From Bacteroides intestinalis (GTDB taxonomy: Bacteria > Bacteroidota > Bacteroidia > Bacteroidales > Bacteroidaceae): a stretch of DNA of 64,000 nucleotides. Shown here piece by piece: positions 1 through 9,658 of the stretch (the stretch's first letter is position 1; each line of letters begins with the position of its first letter). The translations under genes and the position numbers were made by a program. Below the pieces are notes generated by a model, which was given only the letters and a program-made list of their open reading frames with translations, was not told the origin of the DNA and made no database searches. The DNA lies in contig NZ_CABJDN010000002.1 of NCBI RefSeq assembly GCF_902364365.1, positions 620,155 to 684,154 on the forward strand, written 5' to 3'.

Positions 1-824
1 GAGAAGTAATCTCCGCCATCATCAACGGTACGGACGAATTGCTCGCCGAGCTCCGCGAAATGGGTGTAGGCGTATATGCTACAGGAGGTGAAACTGCCGA
101 TGTAGGCGATTTGGTGCGTACCATCATCGTAGACAGTACCGTAACTTGCCGCATGAAGCGCAGCGATGTGATTGATAATGCCAATATCCGTCCGGGCGAT
201 GTAATTGTAGGCTTGGCTTCTTACGGACAGGCTACTTACGAAAAAGAATATAACGGTGGCATGGGCAGCAACGGATTGACCAGTGCCCGTCATGATGTAT
301 TCTCCAAATATCTGGCAGAGAAATATCCCGAAAGTTATGACAAGGCAGTGCCCGAAGAACTGGTTTACTCCGGTGGTCTGAAACTGACGGATGCCGTAGA
401 AGACAGCCCGCTGGATGCCGGAAAATTGGTACTCTCTCCTACCCGCACGTATGCGCCGGTAGTGAAGAAGTTGCTGGATGCACTTCGCCCTGAAATTCAT
501 GGTATGGTACACTGCTCGGGTGGTGCACAGACGAAAGTGCTGCACTTTATAGGTGATAATTGCCGCGTGATTAAGGATAATCTGTTCCCTGTTCCTCCTT
601 TGTTCAAAACGATTAAAGAGCAGAGCAATACAGACTGGGCAGAGATGTACAAGGTATTCAATATGGGACACCGTCTTGAAGTATATCTATCGCCCGAACA
701 TGCCGAGGAAGTAATTGCCATCAGCAAGAGTTTCGGTATTGATGCACAGATTGTTGGACGTATTGAAGAAAGCAACCAGAAAGAACTGATTATCAAGAGT
801 GAGTTCGGAGAATTCAAATACTAA
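1..824 (+). CDS. purM: Phosphoribosylformylglycinamidine cyclo-ligase (AIR synthase), 5' end missing
   Basis: This is the C-terminal part of AIR synthase, which closes the imidazole ring of FGAM using ATP in purine synthesis in the cytoplasm. The frame is open to the window edge (first full codon at base 3), so the TTG at 39 is not the real start. Visible family features are the glycine-rich ATGGETADVGDLV segment, the RPGDVIVGLASYG segment and the GMVHCSGGAQTKVLHF segment of the C-terminal AIRS domain. About 273 residues are present, so roughly the first 100 or more lie outside the window. It is followed after 5 bases by a small membrane protein and then prfA, all in the same direction and probably co-transcribed. 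The family call is firm; only the N-terminus is unseen. Confidence 0.9.
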   Translation, partial: EVISAIINGTDELLAELREMGVGVYATGGETADVGDLVRTIIVDSTVTCRMKRSDVIDNANIRPGDVIVGLASYGQATYEKEYNGGMGSNGLTSARHDVFSKYLAEKYPESYDKAVPEELVYSGGLKLTDAVEDSPLDAGKLVLSPTRTYAPVVKKLLDALRPEIHGMVHCSGGAQTKVLHFIGDNCRVIKDNLFPVPPLFKTIKEQSNTDWAEMYKVFNMGHRLEVYLSPEHAEEVIAISKSFGIDAQIVGRIEESNQKELIIKSEFGEFKY

Positions 825-829
825 ATTCA

Positions 830-1033
830 ATGAAGAAACTGATTTATATCTTATGCTGCCTCTTCTGCCTTTTCATCACCGTAGATATGGGGTATGATAC
901 GTGGGAACAGTTATCAGCGAAACCATTTTCTTTCAGGCTGTTCATGCGTATACTTGCATTGTTGGGTTGGTGTGTCATAACTTATGGCGTCGCCACCCGG
1001 AGATATGGATGGGTACAAAAACTTTGCAAATAA
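830..1033 (+). CDS. Small hypothetical membrane protein, 67 aa
   Basis: This short gene sits 5 bases after purM and 5 bases before prfA, which supports it being real and translated from the same message. The protein begins MKKLIYILCCLFCLFITVD, a hydrophobic segment that could be a membrane anchor, and has a second hydrophobic stretch (about residues 39-55, FMRILALLGWCVITYGV) before a basic tail. Two membrane-spanning helices with a short loop are therefore likely, with both ends on the same side. I recognise no domain and give no function. Tight packing in the operon is the main argument that it is a gene. Confidence 0.6.
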   Translation: MKKLIYILCCLFCLFITVDMGYDTWEQLSAKPFSFRLFMRILALLGWCVITYGVATRRYGWVQKLCK

Positions 1034-1038
1034 AATAA

Positions 1039-2151
1039 ATGGCAGACAACAATACCATATTAGAGAAACTCGAAGGGCTTGTTGCCCGCTTCGAAGAAGT
1101 ATCGACGCTGATTACAGACCCGGCAGTGATTGCCGACCAGAAGCGTTACGTTAAACTCACCAAAGAGTACAAAGAACTGGGCGACCTGATGGAGGCCCGC
1201 AAAGAATATATCCAAGTGCTGAACGGCATCGAGGAAGCCAAAGAGATCATCTCCAATGAAACAGACCCGGAGATGCGGGAAATGGCACGCGAAGAATTGG
1301 ATGCCTGTCAGGCACGCCAGCCGGAACTGGAAGAACATATCAAACTCCTCCTCGTACCTGCCGACCCGCAAGACAGCAAGAACGCCATCCTCGAAATCCG
1401 CGGGGGTACAGGTGGTGACGAAGCCGCTATCTTTGCCGGAGACCTCTTCCGCATGTATACCAAATATTGCGAAACGAAAGGTTGGAGGATGGAAATATCC
1501 AGCGTCAACGAAGGCGCGGCAGGCGGATTCAAGGAAATCATTTGCAGCGTTACGGGCGACAATGTATACGGAACATTGAAATACGAATCGGGGGTACACC
1601 GCGTACAGCGTGTTCCGGCTACTGAAACTCAGGGACGTGTGCATACCTCCGCCGCATCCGTAGCCGTGCTGCCCGAAGCCGAAGAGTTCGATGTAGTAAT
1701 TAATGAAGGCGAAATCAAATGGGATACTTTCCGAAGTGGCGGTGCCGGCGGACAGAATGTAAATAAAGTTGAGTCCGGTGTACGTCTGCGCTATGTATGG
1801 AGAAATCCGAACACCGGCGCTTCTGAAGAAATCCTGATTGAGTGTACCGAAACACGCGACCAACCGAAGAATAAAGAGCGTGCCCTCTCACGTCTGCGTA
1901 CCTTCATTTACGACAAGGAACATCAGAAATATCTGGACGATATTGCCTCCAAGCGAAAGACAATGGTATCTACCGGAGACCGCTCCGCTAAAATCCGTAC
2001 CTACAACTATCCGCAAGGACGCATCACCGACCATCGTATCAACTATACCATCTATAACCTCTCCGCCTTTATGGACGGTGACATTCAGGATTGTATCGAC
2101 CACCTGATTGTAGCGGAAAATGCAGAACGTCTGAAAGAAAGCGAACTGTAA
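1039..2151 (+). CDS. prfA: Peptide chain release factor 1
   Basis: RF1 recognises UAA and UAG in the ribosomal A site and triggers hydrolysis of peptidyl-tRNA. The 370-residue length is normal for class I release factors. The catalytic GGQ loop is seen in RSGGAGGQNVNKVES, which inserts into the peptidyl transferase centre and is normally methylated on the Gln by PrmC. The GVHRVQRVPATETQGRVHTS segment just before it is also highly conserved. The codon-recognition region lies about 100 residues earlier. The ATG start is 5 bases after the preceding small gene. RF1 rather than RF2 is chosen because there is no in-frame programmed frameshift and the overall sequence resembles PrfA, but the codon-recognition tripeptide was not aligned rigorously. 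Confidence 0.95.
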   Translation: MADNNTILEKLEGLVARFEEVSTLITDPAVIADQKRYVKLTKEYKELGDLMEARKEYIQVLNGIEEAKEIISNETDPEMREMAREELDACQARQPELEEHIKLLLVPADPQDSKNAILEIRGGTGGDEAAIFAGDLFRMYTKYCETKGWRMEISSVNEGAAGGFKEIICSVTGDNVYGTLKYESGVHRVQRVPATETQGRVHTSAASVAVLPEAEEFDVVINEGEIKWDTFRSGGAGGQNVNKVESGVRLRYVWRNPNTGASEEILIECTETRDQPKNKERALSRLRTFIYDKEHQKYLDDIASKRKTMVSTGDRSAKIRTYNYPQGRITDHRINYTIYNLSAFMDGDIQDCIDHLIVAENAERLKESEL

Positions 2152-2176
2152 GCCAACAGGTTAAGAAGCAGAGCGA

Positions 2177-3928
2177 ATGAAAGGACAGCTACTACATAAA
2201 GTATTTCATACCCTGACGGAAGCGTTTCAAAATTGCCTGAGGCGCTTTCCTTCTACAGTATGTTTCGTCCTTGCACTTACCGCTTATTTAGTCTATCTGG
2301 TAGCTACCGACCTGGATGATGACAGGAAGCTGGTGATGGTTCTGGGTTACTATTTTTCTATCGGTACGTTGCTCTCACTCACTCTCCACCTGTGGAGCGA
2401 AGAGATAAAGAGCAAGATAAAAGGAGTGATCGTACATATAATAATGCACGTATTGCTGATTGCCGATGCGGTGTACCTCTACAGTCTTTCACCGGAACAG
2501 TCGCTTACCGAAATAGGCATAGCCCACGGAGCCGCCATCCTGGCACTGTGGCTTTCGGCTTTCTTCCTTTCATTCATCAAAGAAAAGAATGACATTCCAA
2601 GCTGGAACTTCGCTTCATACACGGTCGGCGCTTTTGTCACGGCCAATGTGGTGGGGCTTATCATGAGCGGTGGAATCAGTCTGCTGGTGTTCTCGCTCCG
2701 CCAACTCTTCAATGTGGATGTAAGTTGGAATTGCTATCTGTATATCCTTATTATATGTAGCGTGTTGCTTCCGATGTTGCTCTTCCTTGGCATGTTGCCC
2801 AAAGATGAACAAAAACACAACCGGGAGCCGCAACCGTCGGAGTTCCTGAACGGCACGATACATTTTCTCTTCCTCCCGCTCATGGCAGGATATCTCCTCG
2901 TGCTTTATGTTTATGCAGCCCGCATTTTTATCAGTTGGGAACTGCCCACAGGCTGGGTTTCCTGGCTCGTGGTAGCACTGATGGCAGGATGTATCGCCAT
3001 TGAATTCGGACTATATCCCGTACGTATTCAGGAGAAGAAACCTATAAACGAATGGATTGCGCGTTGGTTACCCGCTTTGGTATTGCCGATGCTGGTACTG
3101 ATGACAATCGGCATTATACGCCGCTTCAACGATTACGGCGTTACCATCAATCGCCTTTACCTTATAACTCTCAACATCTGGTGCTACATTGTTTGTATCG
3201 GACTCGTCTTCACTAAAGCCCGGCGCATCAGTTGGATACCGATTTCGTTCTCCATCCTCTTTCTGCTAACTTCGGCACTACCAGTCAATTATGCAAGTAT
3301 CACCCGGAATATCATGCGCAGCAGCGTAGAGAAAGAGCTGAAACGCACCAATTTGAAACTGCCACTCACCCGTGATCAATACGATGACTGGATGGAATCG
3401 CTCCCGGCAGAAACGGCAGTGCAAGTAAACGACAAGGTCAGATATCTGCGCAACTGGTTCGGACGGAAAAGTATTGCCGACCTTGTGGACAAGGATGCCT
3501 CTTTCTATTCTTCTAAAAATTACGGTACTACCGATACAACAGACGATTCCGATTCCTTTGTATCATACAGCGGCAAGAGTTCCCGGCAAGTCAGCATCCA
3601 GATACCGGACGGGTACCATCAGTTCATAGCCATACCGGATGGAGATATACAGGACAGATACTTCCACATACCATACGACTATCTGGAAACAGGAATACTG
3701 CCTGTTCCTCTTACCACTCAGACTAACAATAAGAACGATACGATCTTCATTGACCTGAAAACAATGGAGGCACTTGATAATCACAAATATAATCAAATGC
3801 CCCCTACCCGATTTAAATGTAATTCCGACAAATGCCTTTTCATGCTTACAAGTTTCTCTCTGGATTACAATAAGAAAAGGAAAGACGCTCTCAGGTTACG
3901 CATAGAAGGCTACTTATTCAAGAAATAA
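2177..3928 (+). CDS. DUF4153 domain-containing membrane protein
   Basis: A 583-residue protein with a strongly hydrophobic N-terminal two thirds. At least eight likely membrane helices are visible between about residues 20 and 375, for example VCFVLALTAYLVYLV and YLYILIICSVLLPMLLFL. A soluble C-terminal region of about 200 residues follows, containing paired basic and acidic stretches and a Ser/Asp-rich segment (DTTDDSDSFVSYSGKSS). This arrangement matches the DUF4153 family common in Bacteroides, whose role is unknown. It lies 25 bases after prfA and 36 before pyrF in the same direction. The family assignment is from overall recognition, not a search; no enzymatic motif was found. Confidence 0.7.
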   Translation: MKGQLLHKVFHTLTEAFQNCLRRFPSTVCFVLALTAYLVYLVATDLDDDRKLVMVLGYYFSIGTLLSLTLHLWSEEIKSKIKGVIVHIIMHVLLIADAVYLYSLSPEQSLTEIGIAHGAAILALWLSAFFLSFIKEKNDIPSWNFASYTVGAFVTANVVGLIMSGGISLLVFSLRQLFNVDVSWNCYLYILIICSVLLPMLLFLGMLPKDEQKHNREPQPSEFLNGTIHFLFLPLMAGYLLVLYVYAARIFISWELPTGWVSWLVVALMAGCIAIEFGLYPVRIQEKKPINEWIARWLPALVLPMLVLMTIGIIRRFNDYGVTINRLYLITLNIWCYIVCIGLVFTKARRISWIPISFSILFLLTSALPVNYASITRNIMRSSVEKELKRTNLKLPLTRDQYDDWMESLPAETAVQVNDKVRYLRNWFGRKSIADLVDKDASFYSSKNYGTTDTTDDSDSFVSYSGKSSRQVSIQIPDGYHQFIAIPDGDIQDRYFHIPYDYLETGILPVPLTTQTNNKNDTIFIDLKTMEALDNHKYNQMPPTRFKCNSDKCLFMLTSFSLDYNKKRKDALRLRIEGYLFKK

Positions 3929-3964
3929 CCAAACGAATTATAAACAGATTAAATAGATTCAGTA

Positions 3965-4789
3965 ATGGATAAACAACAACTTTTTGAAAATATCAAGCGT
4001 AAGAAATCATTCCTCTGCGTAGGTCTGGATACAGACATCAAGAAAATTCCGGAACACTTGTTGAAAGAAGAAGATCCGATCTTCGCCTTCAATAAAGCCA
4101 TCATCGACGCAACGGCTGACCTTTGCATTGCCTACAAACCGAACCTCGCTTTCTATGAGAGCATGGGTGTGAAAGGCTGGATTGCTTTTGAAAAGACTGT
4201 GAAATATATCAAGGAAAACTATCCCGACCAATTCATCATTGCCGATGCAAAACGTGGTGACATTGGAAATACCTCTGCCATGTATGCCCGCACATTCTTC
4301 GAAGAACTGGACATCGACTCTGTAACCGTAGCCCCTTACATGGGTGAGGACAGTGTTACTCCGTTCCTGACTTACGAAGGCAAGTGGGTAATCCTCCTGG
4401 CACTGACAAGCAACAAAGGTTCCCACGACTTCCAATTGACGGAAGATCCCAACGGAGAACGCCTTTTCGAAAAAGTACTGCGCAAGTCTCAGGAATGGGC
4501 CAATGACGGACAGATGATGTACGTGGTAGGTGCCACACAAGGCCGCGCTTTCGAAGATATCCGCAAGATTGTTCCCAACCACTTCTTGCTTGTGCCGGGT
4601 GTAGGTGCACAGGGTGGCTCACTGGAAGAAGTTTGTAAGTATGGCATGAACTCCACTTGCGGACTGATTGTAAACTCCAGCCGTGGCATCATCTATGTGG
4701 ATAAGACTGCAAAATTTGCAGAAGCTGCACGCAATGCCGCAAAGGAAGTGCAACGGCAGATGGCGGAACAGTTGAAGGCTATCCTTTGA
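3965..4789 (+). CDS. pyrF: Orotidine 5'-phosphate decarboxylase (long, type 2 form)
   Basis: OMP decarboxylase converts orotidine monophosphate to UMP, the last step of de novo UMP synthesis. The active-site signature is seen as [13 protein letters not shown] (about residues 92-104), carrying the Asp-Lys pair. The N-terminal [14 protein letters not shown] strand and the C-terminal [11 protein letters not shown] phosphate-binding loop complete the TIM barrel pattern. At 274 residues it belongs to the longer subfamily found in Bacteroidetes, mycobacteria and actinobacteria rather than the roughly 230-residue E. coli type. It is the last gene of the purM-prfA group, so a purine and a pyrimidine gene flank a translation factor here. 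Confidence 0.95.
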   Translation: MDKQQLFENIKRKKSFLCVGLDTDIKKIPEHLLKEEDPIFAFNKAIIDATADLCIAYKPNLAFYESMGVKGWIAFEKTVKYIKENYPDQFIIADAKRGDIGNTSAMYARTFFEELDIDSVTVAPYMGEDSVTPFLTYEGKWVILLALTSNKGSHDFQLTEDPNGERLFEKVLRKSQEWANDGQMMYVVGATQGRAFEDIRKIVPNHFLLVPGVGAQGGSLEEVCKYGMNSTCGLIVNSSRGIIYVDKTAKFAEAARNAAKEVQRQMAEQLKAIL

Positions 4790-4847
4790 TAGCCACTGAA
4801 TAGCTAAGAAACTTAATGAAAAGGTTATCAGAAAACCAGCAGCAATC

Positions 4848-5776
4848 ATGAACCAAAGCAAGATTGTCATATATCAAACCCAGGATGGAAAGACTTCCAT
4901 TGATGTGAAGCTGGAGCAGGACACAGTGTGGCTTACACAGGCACAAATGGTTGAGCTTTTCCAGAAAGACCAGTCTGTAATCGCCCGCCACATTGCGAAT
5001 GTATTTAAGGAAGGAGAACTTGACAAAAATAGTAATATGCAAATTTTGCATAATACTCTCTCCAAATATAAACCTACTACCATTTACAACTTGGATGTCG
5101 TCATTTCCGTAGGTTACAGAGTAAAGAGCCAAAGAGGTACACAATTCCGTATATGGGCAAACTCTGTTCTGAAAGACTACTTGATTCGTGGTATCGCCGT
5201 CAACGACAATCGCTTAAAGCAGCTGGGAGAGGCCATCAAAATATTAAAACGCACCACCAACCAACTTGACGCCCAACAAATGCTTGCCGTAGTAGAGCAG
5301 TACACTATAGCCCTTGACCTACTGGACGATTATGACCATCAGTGCATCAGAAAACCCGACGGGAATAAAGCAACGTATGTTCTGACCTACGAAGAATGCC
5401 GTAATGTAATAAACAGCATGAAGTTCAATACAGACAGTGATCTCTTCGGCAATGAAAAAGATAAATCTTTCTATAGCAGTATCGGCGCTATCTACCAAAC
5501 CTTTGGCGGAGAAGATGTTTATCCGTCCGTTGAGGAAAAAGCCGCCAATCTACTCTATTTCATATAACCAAGAATCATTCATTCAACGATGGCAACAAGC
5601 GTATTGCAGCTACCATATTCCTCTATTTTCTGCAAAAGAATAGAATTCTATATCATGAAGACGGAGAGAAACGCATCAATGACAGCACACTTGTCGCAAT
5701 AACCATCATGATAGCCGAATCAAAAACAGAAGAAAAGGAGATTATGACAAGATTGGTTATGAACTTCTTAACATAA
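4848..5776 (+). pseudogene. RhuM-like protein with C-terminal Fic/DOC motif, disrupted by a frameshift
   Basis: The first 239 codons (4848-5567) encode a RhuM-family protein: QTQDGKTSIDVKLEQDTVWL, then a winged-helix-like region (LTQAQMVELFQKDQSVIARHI). The frame then meets TAA at 5565. Read one frame over from 5567, the sequence continues uninterrupted to TAA at 5774-5776 and encodes a clear Fic active-site motif, HSFNDGNKR. An extra TA at 5563-5566 (CATATAACC where CATAACC would keep frame), or a net one-base loss, explains the break. Intact homologues of this architecture are about 310 residues. RhuM proteins are found in pathogenicity islands and accessory regions; Fic domains transfer AMP or other groups. 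A sequencing error or a recent mutation are both possible. Surroundings are housekeeping genes with no integrase, so it may be a remnant of an insertion. Confidence 0.85.
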
Positions 5777-5826
5777 ACATTAGAATCAGACAAAAACTTT
5801 ATATAAAAACGAGTAAATTATAACAC

Positions 5827-7056
5827 ATGCCCTACGAACGAAAGATCATTAACGACCCGGTGTTCGGGTTCATCAATATCCCGAAAGGGTTGCTGTACGA
5901 CATCGTGCAGCATCCCCTTTTGCAACGTTTAACCCGCATTAAGCAACTAGGTTTGTCGTCTGTGGTTTATCCCGGTGCGCAGCACACTCGCTTTCAACAT
6001 TCGATGGGGGCTTTCCATTTGACGAGCGAAGCTGTCCAGCAGCTCGCCAGCAAAGGAAACTTCATTTTTGACAGTGAAGCCGAAGCTGTGCAGGCGGCCA
6101 TTCTGATGCATGATATCGGACACGGTCCTTTTTCTCATGTACTGGAAGATACTATCGTACAGGGTGTATCTCACGAGGATATCTCCCTCATGCTGATGGA
6201 ACGCATCAACAAAGAAATGAACGGGCAGCTCACCCTTGCCATCCAAATATTCAAGGACGAATACCCCAAGAAGTTCCTGCACCAACTGGTCAGCGGACAA
6301 CTTGACATGGACCGCATGGACTACCTTCGCCGCGACAGTTTTTACACCGGCGTAACGGAAGGTAACATCGGCTCGGCACGCATCATCAAGATGCTCGATG
6401 TGAAAGAAGATCATCTCGTGGTAGAATCCAAAGGCATCTATTCCATTGAGAATTTCCTCACGGCCCGCCGCTTGATGTACTGGCAGGTATATCTGCACAA
6501 AACGTCCGTAGCATACGAGAAAATGCTCATCAGCGCCCTGCTCCGTGCCAAAGAATTAGCAAGTAAAGGTGTGGAATTATTTGCTTCACCGGCATTGCGT
6601 TTTTTCCTTTACAATGACATCTACAAGGAAACTTTCTATAACAATCCGGAGTGCCTGGAGAACTTTATCCAACTGGATGACAATGACATATGGACCGCAT
6701 TAAAGGTCTGGAGCACCCACAACGACAAGGTTCTGTCCACGTTGAGCCTCGGTATGATCAACCGTAATATCTTTAAAGTGGAAATTTCTACCGAACCGAT
6801 ATGTGAAGAAAGGAAAAAAGAGTTAACTTTGCAAATCAGTCAGCAACTGGACATACCCCTCTCCGAAGCGAGCTATTTCGTCTCTACCCCCAGCATTGAG
6901 AAGAATATGTACGACCCGGCAGACGATAGTATTGATATCCTTTATAAAGACGGAAGTATCAAGAATATTGCTGAAGCATCGGACATGCTCAATATTTCCC
7001 TACTGTCTAAAAAGGTAAAAAAATACTATCTTTGCTACCAACGTTTGCATAGGTAA
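5827..7056 (+). CDS. HD-domain phosphohydrolase (YdhJ/dGTPase-like)
   Basis: A 409-residue cytoplasmic protein of the HD superfamily. Metal-binding residues are visible as [13 protein letters not shown] (His53, His58), then [12 protein letters not shown] with the His95-Asp96 pair plus His99 and His104, and a later [14 protein letters not shown] block that normally supplies the distal Asp. This is the pattern of deoxyguanosinetriphosphate triphosphohydrolase-like proteins and of uncharacterised Bacteroides HD hydrolases, so the substrate is probably a nucleotide, but this is inferred. The gene is followed by lpxD in the same direction with 85 bases between; a promoter -7 box for lpxD lies inside its last codons, so the two may be separately controlled. 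Confidence 0.85.
   Translation: MPYERKIINDPVFGFINIPKGLLYDIVQHPLLQRLTRIKQLGLSSVVYPGAQHTRFQHSMGAFHLTSEAVQQLASKGNFIFDSEAEAVQAAILMHDIGHGPFSHVLEDTIVQGVSHEDISLMLMERINKEMNGQLTLAIQIFKDEYPKKFLHQLVSGQLDMDRMDYLRRDSFYTGVTEGNIGSARIIKMLDVKEDHLVVESKGIYSIENFLTARRLMYWQVYLHKTSVAYEKMLISALLRAKELASKGVELFASPALRFFLYNDIYKETFYNNPECLENFIQLDDNDIWTALKVWSTHNDKVLSTLSLGMINRNIFKVEISTEPICEERKKELTLQISQQLDIPLSEASYFVSTPSIEKNMYDPADDSIDILYKDGSIKNIAEASDMLNISLLSKKVKKYYLCYQRLHR
7027..7034 (+). promoter_or_regulatory. Bacteroides -7 box ahead of lpxD
   Basis: TATCTTTG is an exact match to the TAnnTTTG consensus of the Bacteroides primary sigma factor. It sits inside the last 30 bases of the HD hydrolase gene and about 108 bases before the lpxD ATG. 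No clear TTTG -33 element is seen 19-21 bases upstream, so strength is uncertain. Confidence 0.45.
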
Positions 7057-7141
7057 GTATAAAATATTCACCCAAGGACAAGGAAATATAAAAAAAAAGT
7101 CCGTTATTTGTGATTTGAAACCATCTAACAAGAATAAGACA

Positions 7142-8182
7142 ATGGAGTTCTCTGCTAAACAAATTGCAACATTTATCCAAGGAGAAATCGTTGGAGATGA
7201 GAATGCAACTGTACATACTTTTGCCAAGATAGAAGAAGGCATCCCCGGTGCTATATCGTTTCTGTCAAACCCCAAATATACATCTTATATCTACGAAACC
7301 CAAGCCAGTATTGTACTGGTAAACAAAGACTTCGTTCCTGAAAAAGAAATAAAGGCTACTTTAATTAAAGTGGATAATGCCTACGAAAGTTTGGCGAAAT
7401 TGCTCAATCTTTACGAACAAAGTAAGCCTAAACGTGTGGGTATCGATCCGTTGGCTTTCGTTGCCGAGACTGCTAAAATCGGCAAGGATGTTTACATTGC
7501 CCCCTTCGCTTGCATTGGTGAATACGCAGAAGTGGGAGACAATACAATGATACATCCACACGCTACTGTCGGTAGTGGTGCCAAAGTGGGCAGCAATTGT
7601 ATCCTATATGCCAATACAACCATTTATCATGACTGCCGGATAGGTAATCATTGCATCCTGCATTCCGGCTGTGTGATCGGTGCGGATGGTTTTGGTTTCG
7701 CCCCAACTCCCGAAGGTTACGAAAAAATACCTCAAATCGGTATCGTAATACTGGAAGACAATGTAGAGATAGGCGCAAACACTTGCGTGGACCGTGCTAC
7801 AATGGGGGCAACCATCGTACACAAAGGTGTGAAACTGGACAACCTGATACAGGTAGCCCACAATGACGAAATCGGTGCAAACACCGTTATGGCGGCGCAA
7901 GTGGGTATTGCAGGATCTACCAAGATAGGCGAATGGTGCATGTTCGGCGGTCAGGTAGGCATTGCAGGACATATCCATATCGGAAATAAAGTGAACCTCG
8001 GAGCACAGTCCGGTGTTCCCAGTAATATTAAGGATGGCAGCCAGTTAATCGGTACTCCTCCCATGGAACTGAAACAATACTTCAAAGCCTCCGTTGCCCA
8101 ACGGAACCTGCCGGACATGCTAACAGAACTCCGCCAGCTCCGTAAAGAACTGAATGAATTAAAACAACAAATAAATAAGTAA
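7142..8182 (+). CDS. lpxD: UDP-3-O-acylglucosamine N-acyltransferase
   Basis: LpxD adds the second (N-linked) 3-hydroxyacyl chain to UDP-3-O-acyl-glucosamine in lipid A synthesis. The protein has the expected two-part layout: an N-terminal uridine-binding domain ([18 protein letters not shown] onward) and a left-handed beta-helix of hexapeptide repeats from about residue 105, for example [20 protein letters not shown]. The catalytic His region, [21 protein letters not shown], is present. A TTG codon lies upstream at 7115 in frame, but the ATG at 7142 gives the normal family N-terminus and a 346-residue protein. It ends 3 bases before lpxC-fabZ, so these are translationally close. A promoter box at 7027 probably drives this lipid A operon. 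Confidence 0.95.
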   Translation: MEFSAKQIATFIQGEIVGDENATVHTFAKIEEGIPGAISFLSNPKYTSYIYETQASIVLVNKDFVPEKEIKATLIKVDNAYESLAKLLNLYEQSKPKRVGIDPLAFVAETAKIGKDVYIAPFACIGEYAEVGDNTMIHPHATVGSGAKVGSNCILYANTTIYHDCRIGNHCILHSGCVIGADGFGFAPTPEGYEKIPQIGIVILEDNVEIGANTCVDRATMGATIVHKGVKLDNLIQVAHNDEIGANTVMAAQVGIAGSTKIGEWCMFGGQVGIAGHIHIGNKVNLGAQSGVPSNIKDGSQLIGTPPMELKQYFKASVAQRNLPDMLTELRQLRKELNELKQQINK

Positions 8183-8185
8183 CAA

Positions 8186-9571
8186 ATGTTGAAACAAAAG
8201 ACTCTGAAAGACAGTTTTTCCCTCAGTGGTAAAGGTCTTCACACGGGACTTGACCTGACCGTTACTTTCAATCCGGCTCCGGACAACCACGGATATAAAA
8301 TCCAACGCATCGACGTAGAGGGACAACCTATCATTGATGCGGTTGCGGATAATGTGACTGAGACCACGCGTGGTACCGTTCTTTCCAAGAATGGTGTGAA
8401 GGTTAGCACGGTAGAGCACGGTATGGCAGCCCTTTATGCCTTAGGCATCGACAACTGCCTGATACAAGTCAACGGTCCTGAGTTTCCTATTCTGGACGGT
8501 AGCGCCCAATACTATGCAAAAGAGATAGAGCGCGTAGGTACAGAAGAACAAAACGCCGTTAAAGATTTCTATATTATCAAGTCGAAGATTGAGTTCCGCG
8601 ATGAAAAGACCGGTTCTTCCATCATCGTGTTGCCCGATGAGAACTTCAGTCTGAATGTACTGGTATCTTACGATTCGACCATCATTCCCAACCAGTTTGC
8701 AACACTGGAGGATATGTCGAAATTCAAAGACGAAGTAGCTGCCAGCCGCACATTCGTATTCGTACGCGAGATTGAACCACTGTTGCAGGCCGGCCTCATC
8801 AAAGGCGGCGATCTGGACAATGCCATTGTGATCTACGAACGCGAAATGTCCCAGGAAGACTTCGACAAGTTGGCCGACGTAATGGGAGTTCCTCACATGG
8901 ATGCCAAACAAGTGGGTTACATCAACCACAAACCGCTGGTATGGGCCAATGAATGTGCCCGTCACAAATTGCTCGACGTAATCGGTGACTTGGCTTTGAT
9001 AGGTAAGCCTATCAAGGGACGTATCATCGCTACCCGCCCGGGACATACCATCAACAACAAATTCGCCCGCCAGATGCGTAAGGAAATCCGCCTGCACGAC
9101 ATACAGGCTCCGACTTACGACTGCAACCGCGAACCCGTCATGGATGTAAACCGTATCCGCGAACTGTTGCCGCACCGTTACCCATTCCAATTAGTGGACA
9201 AGGTTATCGAAATAGGTGCCAACTATATTGTAGGTGTGAAGAATATCACTGCCAACGAACCCTTCTTCCAGGGACACTTCCCGCAAGAACCGGTAATGCC
9301 GGGTGTATTACAGGTTGAAGCTATGGCACAGGTAGGTGGTCTGCTTGTATTGAACTCCGTAGACGAACCTGAACGTTATTCTACCTACTTCATGAAGATA
9401 GATGGTGTGAAGTTCCGTCAGAAGGTAGTGCCGGGTGACACCCTTATCTTCCGCGTAGAACTGCTTGCTCCTATCCGCCGTGGCATTTCCACGATGAAAG
9501 GTTATGCGTTCGTAGGCGAGAAAGTGGTTTGCGAGGCAGAGTTTATGGCACAAATAGTTAAAAACAAATAA
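8186..9571 (+). CDS. lpxC/fabZ: LpxC-FabZ bifunctional fusion (UDP-3-O-acyl-GlcNAc deacetylase / 3-hydroxyacyl-ACP dehydratase)
   Basis: One 461-residue polypeptide carries two enzymes. Residues 1 to about 305 are LpxC, the committed zinc-dependent step of lipid A synthesis (KDSFSLSGKGLHTG at the N-terminus, AASRTFVFVREIE, and HKLLDVIGDLALIG with zinc-binding His and Asp). From about residue 315 the protein is FabZ, the hot-dog fold dehydratase of fatty acid elongation (LLPHRYPFQLVDKV and GHFPQEPVMPGVLQVEAMAQ with the catalytic His and Glu). This fusion is known in Bacteroidetes and joins two enzymes that compete for 3-hydroxyacyl-ACP. There is no stop or frameshift between the parts. It lies between lpxD and lpxA in one direction. 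Confidence 0.96.
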   Translation: MLKQKTLKDSFSLSGKGLHTGLDLTVTFNPAPDNHGYKIQRIDVEGQPIIDAVADNVTETTRGTVLSKNGVKVSTVEHGMAALYALGIDNCLIQVNGPEFPILDGSAQYYAKEIERVGTEEQNAVKDFYIIKSKIEFRDEKTGSSIIVLPDENFSLNVLVSYDSTIIPNQFATLEDMSKFKDEVAASRTFVFVREIEPLLQAGLIKGGDLDNAIVIYEREMSQEDFDKLADVMGVPHMDAKQVGYINHKPLVWANECARHKLLDVIGDLALIGKPIKGRIIATRPGHTINNKFARQMRKEIRLHDIQAPTYDCNREPVMDVNRIRELLPHRYPFQLVDKVIEIGANYIVGVKNITANEPFFQGHFPQEPVMPGVLQVEAMAQVGGLLVLNSVDEPERYSTYFMKIDGVKFRQKVVPGDTLIFRVELLAPIRRGISTMKGYAFVGEKVVCEAEFMAQIVKNK

Positions 9572-9576
9572 CCTCT

Positions 9577-9654
9577 GAGTTGAGAGTTGAGAATTGAGAG
9601 TTGAGAGTTATTCTCCTCTATTAATTTTCAACTCTCAACTCTCAACTCTCAACT
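9577..9654. repeat. Inverted arrays of a 7-base repeat between lpxC-fabZ and lpxA
   Basis: The left arm (9577-9609) is four tandem copies of GTTGAGA with one base change; the right arm (9630-9654) is three copies of AACTCTC plus a partial one, the reverse complement. The transcript can fold into a long slippable hairpin with a roughly 20-base loop. It ends 4 bases before the lpxA start, so it may affect lpxA translation or message stability. Confidence 0.85.
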
Positions 9655-9658
9655 AAAT

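Noticed and set aside
1060..1863. Reading frame of 267 codons antisense to prfA
   Set aside because: It lies entirely in the complement of a conserved gene and shows no recognisable domain.
8186..9571. Frameshift or assembly error joining lpxC and fabZ
   Set aside because: The fusion is a known feature of Bacteroidetes and both halves are intact.
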